DNA from: Liriodendron chinense
Lineage: Eukaryota; Streptophyta; Magnoliopsida; Magnoliales; Magnoliaceae
Assembly: GCA_003013855.2 (NCBI GenBank)
Contig: PVNU02000427.1
Span: 62,001-126,000 of the forward strand
Reading direction: 5' to 3'
DNA: 64,000 bases
Shown here: positions 54,800 to 64,000 of the stretch, piece by piece
Layout: each line of letters starts with the position of its first letter
Position numbering within the stretch: position 1 is the first letter of the stretch
Made by a program: the position numbers and the translations under genes
The notes under the pieces: model-generated
Databases searched by the model: none
Seen by the model: only the letters and a program-made list of their open reading frames with translations
Told to the model about the DNA's origin: nothing

Positions 54800-57700
54800 T
54801 CAGACTAGGAGATCGATTATCATGATAACATCCAAAAGGACAAAGTTGAGCAGGATCATCAAGTGGTGTAACAAATTTTTCAGTAGAACTAACCACCATC
54901 CTGCTTTGGAAAGTACATTGGTGACATCAATCAGTCTAACCCATCGAAAATCCTACTGAAAAATTTTAGTGGGTTTTTCAACCCAATTGTCACATGTACT
55001 AGGAAAGGAGAATTGCATTGGTTTGAAATCATTGAATATGGATCTCCTTTCCTTCTTGTCTGGGCAAAAATTATTCAAATATGGATCATCCCAGAAGTGT
55101 TCTTCGGTTTAAACAAACCAAAGAGATGTGGAGAGTTGTATTTCTTTTTCACAAGTTGATATGATCTCCACAAAATTAGATATCACTGGTGCTTCCACAA
55201 TTGAATTTTCAGTTTGGTGTTCTGTGGAAAGAAACTTTTTAGGCATTGGGGAGGTCTCTCTCAAAGCATGTACAATGTCCTGAATCATGGGATCATCCCA
55301 ATCCTCAAAGTACATTAGGCACTCCTCAAGTGTATAAGAGACCTCATTGGAGGAAATTTTCAGATTTGGACCCTTTATGTCTTCCTCCTTCTCAGACTTT
55401 TGTGTAGGTTGGAGTGGGTCCTCAACCTCTACACTTTCAGAAATTGGCCTCTCTGTAGGCAAGTCAAGCACCAACTCTTTCAAATCCTGCACAACAAATT
55501 CGTGTAAATCAGAAATTGGTGACTTGTCAAATGAATTTTCAGAAATTGACACTTCCAAGGTCTTAATAAAATGAGAGTTAGATTCATCCTTAGAATTTGT
55601 CAAATATGTCTCCAAACTTTCAGGTAGATCATGTTCGAAAAACCTCCCATCATCCATGGATTCTATCATGTTTACGTCATGGGGACCATCATTGTCGTCC
55701 TAATCCTCAAAGTGATCAAAGCTAACAACATCTAGAGGATCAAAATTCTGCCTTAAAGCGAACTCATCTTGCATGATTGAATCAATCAACTCAACCTCGT
55801 GGACATCATCATCATCCCTATACCTTTTGCCTAAGTGGAACACATTCACCTCCAACGTCATGTTCCCAAAAGACATTTGCATCACTCCATTCCGGCAATT
55901 TATTATTGTGTTTGATGTGGCAAGGGGCGGCCTAGAATTACCGGTATTTGGGTACTAGCATCCATGACCGATTGTGTGTCCAAGACGATGAAATCTACCG
56001 GGTAGTAGAATTTATCCACTTGGACTAGCACATCCTCAACTATCCCCCTCGGTACACGGATAGATCTATCAGCGAGTTGCAACGTGGTTTTGGTGGGTTT
56101 TAATTCACCAAGACCCAATTGCTCATATACCGAGTATGGGATCAAGTTCACACTTGCCCCCAAATCTAGCAACACACGCTCAATCCGGTAGTCTCCAATG
56201 ATACATGAGACGGTGGGACTATCGGGATCTTTGAATTTTGGGGAGGTCTTTTGAGTGAGAATGGCACTTACTTGCTCATTTAAGAAGGCCTTTTTGCTGC
56301 ACATTATATTTGCGTTTTGTTGTGCATAGGTCCTTTACAAACTTGGCATAAGAGGGGATTTGTTTGATGACATCAAGCAAAGGAATGTTAATCTTGACTT
56401 GTAGGAAAATCTCTAAAATATCATGAGAGTTTGGAAGAGATTTTGGGGCAACCAATCTCGAAGGGAATGGTGCCACGGGCTTGTAAATTCGTTCCGGTTC
56501 TTGTGGGGCTAAGTTAGATCCATCCTCATCCTCAGAATTTACCGGATCATTAGGCTTGTCGGCCTTCACCGGAATAGATTTGTCAATTTGTTTACCACTT
56601 CTAAGAGTGGTGATGCATTTGGCTTGCTCCATGTGTTGGTTGGAAGGATTAGGAATGCTCACTTCATGTACTTGCTTTGGATTGGGCCGAGGTTGGGCCG
56701 GAAAGGTCCCTTTCGTAGCATTCAAGCATCCCTTCATCTCATCAACCGAGACTTTAAGCTCTTGGAACATTTGCTGATTTGTTTGATTGATTTGCGTTTG
56801 CCCTTGTATAAACGCTTTCAAGGTATCCTTCATTGAGAATTGAGGTGGGGCCATATTTTGCATGGGTGGCCCTCCTTGAGAGTTGGTAGGATTGCCCGTA
56901 GGGGCATTCTTCCAACTAAAATTTGGGTGGTTCTTCCAATTGTCATTGTACGTATTACCCACTGGTCCATTGAAAGGCCGTTGATACTCATATGTGGCAT
57001 TTGCATGTTCATGTAATACCTCTTGAAATGCAGGAATTGTGGGACAATCTTGCGTAGCGTGTAAATCGGTGTGACAAATCCCACATGTGGTCTCAATAGT
57101 TCCATTGGACTTTGGAACTCCACTTTTACTAAGTTCCATAGCCTCGATCTTCCTTGTGAGGTTGGCTATCCTTGCATTCACGTCATCCTCCTCCTTGAGG
57201 ATATATATCCCTCCTTTCTCTTTCTCTTGAATAAGCTTGGGGTTATTGGGTTTATCCGATGTATCCCAAGATTGGGCATTTTTAGGCAACATGTCCAAAT
57301 AACTCCAAGCCTCATTTGGATTTTTACTCATAAACTCGCCATTGCACATCATCTCTACAAATTGGCGCATATTGGAACTTAATCCATCATTAAAAAAATT
57401 TACAATTCGCCAACTCTCATAGCCATGATGTGGGCAAGTAAGTAGGAGGTCCTTAAATCTCTCCCAACATTGGAAGAAAGATTCACCCTCTTTAGCCGAA
57501 AAATTCATTATAGCTCTTCGAAGGGTGTTCATTTTATGAGCCGAGAAAAACTTTTTCAAGAATTCCCGGGTCATCTCATTCCATGACCCAATCGAATGTG
57601 GTCTAAGAGAGTGAAGCCAATCTTTGGCTCTTTCTTTCAATGAAAAGGGAAAGAGTTTAAGTTTAATGGTATCCTCTGAAACATTGGTGTATTGCAAGGT

Positions 57701-58102
57701 AGCCACCACTTCTTCGAATTCTTTCAAGTGCAGATATGGGCGGTCAGAGTCTAGCCCATGGAACTTTGGTATAAGTTGAATTACACCTGGCTTTATGTCA
57801 ATGTTTCCCCCATTTGGTGGTAGAACCACGCAAGAGGGTGTAATTGCATGGGCAGGTTGTAGGTAATCCCGCAGTGATCTCATTGGAGGAACGTTATGTA
57901 CTTCATTCTCTCCTACTCCCTCTTGATTTGCATTTGTAGTTGGAGTAGGGTGGGGGGGATTCCTTAAAGGTGTTTGATCCATACTCCCCAAACTTTCACA
58001 ATGCTCTTGGTAATTTCAGACTCGTCTATGGACTGACAATGGTCCAACTAAACCACCTTCAGATTGGAGACGATTTCAGTGGTTACGTTCCTAACGGGAC
58101 AT
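54800..58102 (-). pseudogene. Gag-protease-acidic tail polyprotein of element E, broken
   Basis: Same plan as B. The ancestral start (58102) is followed by stops at codons 4 (TAG for Trp) and 9 (TGA); the longest open part is 57991-56276. Gag has LRDYLQPA, FHGLDSDRPYLHL and the knuckle CGICHTDLHATQDC. A one-base insertion near 56290 shifts the frame before the protease (DLGASVNLIPYSVYEQLG, about 56165). A small deletion near 55925 and TAG 55700-55702 follow. The tail (LETYLTNS, LEECLMYFEDWDDPMIQDI, STSLWFV) ends with TAA 55109-55111 and TAG 54953-54955; then the hydrophobic segment AGWWLVLLKNLL runs to TGA at 54800. No RT or integrase. Confidence 0.9.
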
Positions 58103-58331
58103 AAACCACTCAACAAAAAACTAAACTAGTCCTAAATCCTAGAAATCTGAAATTAATCTAAAAATAGAAAATCTGTAAAAAGCTAAGTTAGAAAGGTATC
58201 ACCTGATGCGCTTTTAACTAGAGAAGAAATCCTACAAAGCAAAACAATTTGTTAGTTCTAAAAAAAATAAGAAAACCTATCTACTTCTACTTCTACAGCC
58301 ACTAAAACAATTCGAAAACCGTTATCTAAAT
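58103..58331 (-). other. Leader of element E
   Basis: About 230 bases between PBS and gag, similar to the leaders of B and F and shorter than those of C and D. No gene. Confidence 0.6.
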
Positions 58332-58349
58332 TCCCCGGCAACGGCGCCA
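58332..58349 (-). other. Primer binding site, tRNA-Asp, exact (element E)
   Basis: Minus strand TGGCGCCGTTGCCGGGGA, perfect match. Confidence 0.95.
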
Positions 58350-58355
58350 AAAACT

Positions 58356-59751
58356 TGTTCGCTCACCTCAAGTGTAAGGCTGCGATGTAGTAATAAAACT
58401 TGGTAAAACCGAGGTCGATCCACAAGGAATTTAAAACAACTTCCAGACTATTCCAGCAACTCAGTTTGCAATAGATATGAGGATTCAATTGAGTAATTAA
58501 ACTAAAACAGTAACTTAATGAAAACCAGTAATTTAAGGTACTAAGGCATTTAAGGATCCACTTATAGCAATCCCATGTCAATCCAATCAATCCAAGTATA
58601 GAGCACAACTAGATTTGAAGTCCTATCTCTCATCTAGTTGGAAAATAAAGCATTCATACACATTCAATTCCATTCAAGTTGAACTTCCAAGTTCTAATCC
58701 CATTCAACACATATAGATTTCAAAATTGTAGCCTTCGGAGTAACAGCCATGCCTATGGACTATGGCTTGCTCAAGGGTTACCATGATTCGAATCTAAACA
58801 AACACCATATGATAATCTCAGAGATTTGCAAGGAATTCATGTCGGGAGCACATGAACTCTCATAAGACATCTCAAACTATCAACTTAAGGGACTAAAAGA
58901 TTAAAAACCCAAACTTGAATTGAAATTACTTGAATTTAAACTGAATCAAACATGGAAATTAGCTACAAGCTTCACCTCTCAGCCTTAGCTGAGAGATTCT
59001 AGCCGAGCATCGTCATACTACAACTAGAACTCATTATAGAAAGCATAAAAACTAGAAAAACCAGAAATTGGAGGGTTGTTGACGCTCCACGACTACTTTC
59101 GTCCTCTCCCACGACCTTCCTTGGCTTCTATGATGACCTAGGAAGATCCCCTAGGTGTCCTTTTATAATGTGGAAGCCCCTTGCATCGGAAACATCCAGA
59201 AATTGCGTAAAGTTACGCACTGCGCAGAAAATATCGGAGCTTCACGAAGAAGCTTTGTTACGCAGAAGACCGGTCGCATGACCGGTAGCAAAACGTCACT
59301 TTTTAGTCCAGAGAGTTTTGCCAAAATTCTAATTTAAAATTTTAATTCAAGGACCGGTCGCGACCGGTCTGGGCGTCGGACGACCGGTCGCACGACCGGT
59401 CTTGAATGGTCCAGTGGCCTCTATGAAAAACTCTTCTTTTGTAAACAATCGGACCGGTCAGACGACCGGTCCTGGCGATGGACGACCGGTCGCACGACCG
59501 GTCTTGGCTTCTGTTTCTGCTTCCTCTTTTTTCTTCTTTCTTCCTTTCTTCTCCTCTCTTTCTACTTTCTTCGGTCCTTCTTCCTTCTTCATCCAATGGC
59601 TTCAAATGACTCTTTTTAGTCTCCAATTGAGTGAATTCCGCTCTCATTCCTGAAATCACAAAACATGCATTAGATAGGCCTTTTAAGCATGAAAACCGTG
59701 TATATAATGTGATGTACTGGGCAATGCAATGTATAAATTGGAGGTTCAACA
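58356..59751 (-). repeat. 5' LTR of element E
   Basis: Minus strand, 1396 bases. Array 59269-59507, TATA 59160-59167, leader hairpin 58976-58995. Outside the array nearly identical to the 3' LTR, which points to a young insertion. Confidence 0.93.
59160..59167 (-). promoter_or_regulatory. TATA box of E 5' LTR
   Basis: TATAAAAG on the minus strand followed by GACACCTAGGGG. Confidence 0.75.
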
Positions 59752-59756
59752 GACTT

Positions 59757-61638
59757 TAGTTCATTCTCTCGTCCTTTATGTAACCTACTTCAAAAGGAGA
59801 ATTCCTTTGAGTGGAATGAAGATTGTCAAAATGCTTTTACCACACTTAAAGGTATGTTGACATGTGCTCCCATAATGCAACCACCTAATTGGAGCCTTCC
59901 TTTTGAGATTATGTGCGATGCAAGCGACTATGCTATTGGGGCCATGCTAGGCCAGAGAAAAGAGAAGAAGCCATGTGTTATTTACTAGGCAAGTAGAACC
60001 TTAAACTCAGCCCAAGCAAACTACACTACTAAAGAAAAAGAACTTTTAACTGTAGTTTTTGCCTTGGACAAGTTTAGGTCCTACTTGATCGGATCCAAGA
60101 TCATCATATTCACTGACCATGCCGTGCTTAAGTACCTTCTCTCTACGAAGGATGCTAAACCACGGTTGTTAAGATGGATCCTTCTACTCTAAGAATTTGA
60201 CATCGAGATACGTGATAAAAAAGGAGTAGAAAATGTAGTGGCTGACCATCTTTCTTGACTGGTTCTCACCGATTCCCCTGAAACGACCGCGATCAATGAC
60301 ATGTTCCCTGATGAACAACTTTTTAACGTCTCCCAATTGCCATGGTATGTAGACATTGCTAACTATCTTGCTACAGGTACAATCCCTACACATTGGAAAA
60401 AGTAAGATAAGGATAAGTTCTTCACTGAGGTGCGAAAATTCCTATGGGACGACCCATACTTATTCAAGTATTGTCCCGATAAAATCATAAGGAGATGTGT
60501 GCCCGATGATGAACAACAAAGTATCATCTCCTTTTGTCATTCACAGGCATGTGGTGGCCATTTTTTGGCTAAGAAGACCACAGCCAAAATTCTACAATGT
60601 GAGTTTTATTGGCCCACTATGTTCAAAGACACACATGAGTTTTGCAAAACATGTGAGCCTTGTCAGAAATTGGGAGGAATCTCCCGTAGAAATATGATGC
60701 CACTTAATCCCATCTTAATAATTGAAATTTTTTATTGTTGGGGCATCGATTTCATGGGTCCATTCCCATCTTTTTTTGGAAACACGTATATCTTGCTTGC
60801 CATTGATTATGTGTCCAAATGGGTCGAGGCGATTCCATGCCGGAATAATGACCATAAAATAGTCATTCATTTTTTAAAAGAGAATATTCTTTCCCGGTTT
60901 GGAACACCTCGAGTCATCATAAGTGATGGAGGGTCTCACTTTTGTAATCGCTCATTTGAAACCTTAATGAAGAAATATGGCGTCACATACAAAGTGAGCA
61001 CTCCCTATCACCCACAAACTAGTGGACAAGCTGAGATATCTAATAGGGAGATTAAACATATTTTGGAGAAAACGGTGAACCCCGATCGCAAGGATTAGTC
61101 GCTTCGACTCACCGATGCGCTTTGGGCTTACCGTACTACTTTTAAGACCCATATTGCAATGTCTCCCTATAGACTTGTCTATGGGAAAGCTTGTCACTTG
61201 CACGTCGAGTTGGAACATAGGGCATATTGGGCAATAAAGAAGATGAATTTTGATTCTAACAAGGCAAGCTCGTTGTGCAAACTTCAATTAAATGAACTTG
61301 CAGAAATCCGAAACGAAGCATATGAGAATGCGAGAATTTACAAGTACAAGACGAAGATATTCCATGATAAGAACATTCTTCTTACGACATTCACGATCAA
61401 TCAAAAAGTCCTTCTGTATAATTCTCACCTACATTTATTTCTGGAAAAATTGAGATCTCGATGGACCGGTCCCTACATTGTGTAAACTATCTACCCATAT
61501 GGGACCATCGAGTAGTTAAATCCAAGGAACGACAACATCTTTAAGGTGAATGGTCAGCGATTAAAGTCATTCTTTGAGAAGTTTCCTTCAGAAGGTATGT
61601 CCATACCTCTGACTGATCCTGTGTATCAGGATGATTGA
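59757..61638 (+). pseudogene. RNase H and integrase of element D (continuation after E)
   Basis: Picks up pol where 52207 broke off (SFSRPLCNLLQKENSFEW). RNase H CDASDYAIG, FTDHAVLKYLL; integrase HHCC (ACGGHF, CKTCEPCQKLG), DDE core (GIDFMGPF, ISDGGSHF, SGQAEISNRE), RWTGPYIV and VYQDD-TGA. Stops: TAG 59986, TAA 60190, TGA near 60257, TAA 60403, TAG 61096, TAA 61483 and one more near 61510. TAA 60403 and TAG 61096 are at the same codons as in Y. No env-like frame follows. Confidence 0.9.
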
Positions 61639-62769
61639 TCTCCTAGTCTGATGGAGGTATAGAGTAGTTAGGATTAGGATTTTATTCCTTTTGTTTACTT
61701 TATCATAGGTTTGTTAGGAGGAAGAATTCCACTTTTCACTCTCTCAGGTACTATAATTCCTCACTCCCTTTTATTTTAGAATTGCTCTCATGTTTTACTC
61801 CTTGCACATCTTTTACATTGAGGAGAATGCAAGATTTAGTTGGGGGGTGTAGGATCACTTGGATGAATCCAGCATTTTGTAACATTTCGAGCAATTATGT
61901 AGAAATTTTTTGATTTTTCTAAAATTCAAAACTCTTTTGGAAAACCTTGTTTCTATGCATTCAAGATGATATGAGCATAAGAGGAGGAGATATGAAGTGT
62001 ATGATGTTGTAAGCTTTGAACTTCTCTTAATATAATGGTTTTATATGTGAATTCCCCTATTTATGTGAGTGATAGAAAATTTGAACACTTTTACACCTAG
62101 TTCACATTACACGATTTTCATGGGTTGAAAGGATTATGTGATTTGTGGATTAGCTAGACTTTGATTTAAGGTGTTGAGAAACCAAGCCGGGGTACTTTGT
62201 CCAGCCTTGTCCATGGGAAAATAACGAAAGATATGGATTTCTAAAAATCCTATCTAATTTAAAAAGAAAAAGAAAAAGGAAGGATGAAATCAGGAATGAT
62301 GGAAAGATGGTGGAAAATTCCGATTAGGGCTACCTATTACCAACCGGGGGATGGTCTACCCATAACCAAAGCCGGAATGGGACGTAGTGTGAAAGCTGTC
62401 GGAAGGACATTAAGGCAAATTCCTGTCATTGGCTTGTTGTGCTCTATACACCTTGAGATCTATAGTTTAGTTGATTTATGAAGAAGATAATCCCAGAAAC
62501 TCATGAGATGAATTTTCACTATGCACACTAGGTTGAATTTGTTCGAGTTCATCTATTTATTAAACAATCAGCGGGAATTTCATATGGACACTCATTAGGT
62601 TTTGAGAGTTTACAATTTCAACCTCTGTTACCTAATTTTTCTGAATCTTACACTTGTGTGTCTTGGAATGTATAGAAGAAGGGTTTCTGAAGGAGAGTTG
62701 GGTTTTGGAGAATGGAATTGGTTTCATGCATGTTTTGCTCGGGACTAGCAAAATGCTGGTTGGGGGATG
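61639..62769 (+). other. 3' noncoding region of element D with two PPT-like tracts
   Basis: Internal box ACATTGAGGAGAATGCAAG..AGTTGGGGGGTG (61814-61849), conserved block (about 62184-62460), terminal tract GCTGGTTGGGGGATG (62755-62769). No gene. Confidence 0.8.
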
Positions 62770-64000
62770 TGTTGAGCTCTTAATTGTGCATATTCTAACT
62801 CCAATTCATCACTCATTATGCAAGGTTCTCATGAATTAACGACTAATCTAATACAGGTTTTGTGGTTGCAGGAATGAGAGTGGACTTCACTCAATAGGAG
62901 ACCAAAAGGGTCTACTTAGGAGCTTTGGATGAAGACCCAAGGTGGGCCAAAGAAAGAAGAAAGCAGAGAGAAGAAAGAAAGAAAGAAATGAAGAAGAAAA
63001 GGAGCCAAGACCGGTCGGCCATCTTCCCCTGATCTTGCTAAACCCTCTGGACACCCAAGCAACATGGTCCGACCGGTCTTGACCGGTCGGCCAACAAGCC
63101 CTGTGCATGCTGGACTGATGGGATAAGCAGTCCGACCGGTCCAGACCAGTCGGCCATATGTAAAAACAGAAACTTTCTATTTCGGGCTCCGATTTTCTCT
63201 GCACACTTCGTACTCTTAAGCAAATTCTAGATGATTCTGACGCTGCGGAGCCTCCCCACTATAAAAGGACACCTAGGGATTGTTCCTAGGGCATCTAAGA
63301 ATGGATTAAGCACGGTGGGAAGCGGCGAAAGTGGATTTCGGAGTTCCACGACTCCTCCTAGTTTGTTTACTATTTTTATGTTTTTCTTAGTTTGTTTCAT
63401 GTTTCCTTGGATCATGAACGGCTAAACCTCTTAGCTAGGGCTAAGAGGTGAAGCTTGTAGTGAATCTAAGATGTTTCAATTCGTTTAAGTTAGTTTTAAG
63501 TTGGATTTCATGTTTATGAACAATGGTATGAAGTTTAATTCAAGTTCTAAGTAGTTTTTCTTAGTCTTATGATGACTCATGGATGTTTGGAAGAATTGCT
63601 TGAGTTCTTAATTGTTGTGAACTAGTCTAGACCTGTATGATCTGAGGGATTGGAGTACACTCTAGTACTATGATTTTCATGAGGGAACTTCCTACCAAAG
63701 TTCTACTTTTTCTGAGAAATTATGTTCTATGTGGGACTGTGTATGTGATTTGAATAAGTTCAAATCATAATCTAGTTTTGTCTTAGGACAGGATTTAATG
63801 ATGGTTATGATTGTGATCTTAGCCTATTGGAATTGGGACTGACCTATGCAATTGAGTATGCTCGTCCTAGCTTGCATTGAGTGAATCATATACATGGATC
63901 TTACATATTGTAGATTATTGGTTTAACTACTCTATCATCCGACTAGATAGATCTTAATTTCGATTCTAGTTGAGAAAGTGTGAGACCACAGCGAATTGAG
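62770..64000 (+). repeat. 3' LTR of element D, cut by window edge
   Basis: Starts TGTTGAGCTC; array 63008-63155, TATAAAAG 63260-63267, perfect leader hairpin 63426-63449. The array lacks 43 bases present in the 5' LTR. About 270 bases of the end are outside the window. Confidence 0.93.
63260..63267 (+). promoter_or_regulatory. TATA box of D 3' LTR
   Basis: TATAAAAG followed by GACACCTAGGG. Confidence 0.75.

Larger units (their letters stand above)
52208..59751 (-). mobile_element. Element E: non-autonomous Gag-protease element, minus strand, inside D pol
   Basis: 7544 bases, LTRs of 1431 (52208-53638) and 1396 bases (58356-59751), exact PBS, gag-PR-tail, PPT. Target duplication GACTT at 52203-52207 and 59752-59756. 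Same structure and subfamily as B. It lies antisense to D and must be younger than D. Confidence 0.95.
46510..64000 (+). mobile_element. Element D: gag-pol LTR retrotransposon split by E, right end off window
   Basis: 5' LTR, exact PBS, leader, gag-PR-RT (48587-52207), element E (52208-59751), RNase H-integrase (59757-61638), 3' noncoding region, and 1231 bases of 3' LTR. About 9.9 kb of D itself is in view. Pol is closest to Y, LTRs closest to H. Confidence 0.9.

Overview
This is plant nuclear repeat DNA. I see no host gene, rRNA or tRNA gene, CRISPR array or bacterial feature. Nearly all of the window is Ty3/gypsy LTR retrotransposons of the Athila/Tat branch. This rests on a tRNA-Asp-type primer binding site, a Gag with the LRDYLQPA and FHGLDS motifs and a CCHC knuckle, a DLGAS protease, an FMDDF reverse transcriptase, and RNase H plus integrase. 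The elements are stacked inside one another, as in pericentromeric heterochromatin of a large plant genome. The species cannot be fixed; a woody angiosperm, possibly a magnoliid, is only a guess from the style of the GTCCA-rich repeats.

Layout, with my own labels. A (1-4242, minus): gag start, PBS and a very long LTR. W (4281-4331): the last bases of an LTR. B (4332-14511, plus): Gag-protease element without RT/RNase H/integrase; a 3.05 kb solo LTR (5325-8370, TSD TTTTT) sits between its 5' LTR and its PBS. X (14512-15633 and 23453-24386): 3' noncoding region and LTR of an element split by C. C (15634-23447, TSD TCAGC): second Gag-protease element lacking RT and integrase. Y (24387-28997): RNase H/integrase half of an autonomous-type element fused to X by a deletion, with its 3' LTR. 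Z (28998-30054): right part of an LTR. A different LTR starting TGTAACGCCC (30199-32496, 46209-46509) is split by F (32497-46208), a full but decayed gag-pol element whose 5' LTR carries a 4.09 kb solo LTR (33788-37880, TSD GGAAT). D (46510 to the right edge) is a second gag-pol element, split inside pol by E (52208-59751, minus, TSD GACTT), a close relative of B.

Functionally there are two classes. F, D and Y carry pol and look like former autonomous partners. B, C and E carry Gag and protease followed by a shared acidic tail and a hydrophobic C-terminal segment in place of pol, so they would have needed RT and integrase in trans. Both classes share PBS, 3' noncoding block, polypurine tract and LTR end sequences. 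No copy in the window has an intact reading frame; most breaks are CAA/CAG/CGA/TGG to stop changes, as expected for methylated, silenced copies.

The signals most worth following are: the conserved Gag-PR-tail design with a hydrophobic C-terminus that appears selected at protein level; a 10-bp hairpin in the LTR leader with compensatory changes between families; phased GACCGGTC palindrome arrays upstream of the TATA box, replaced by a CGATTGATCG array in X; and a second PPT-like box about 0.9 kb upstream of the true one in every element.
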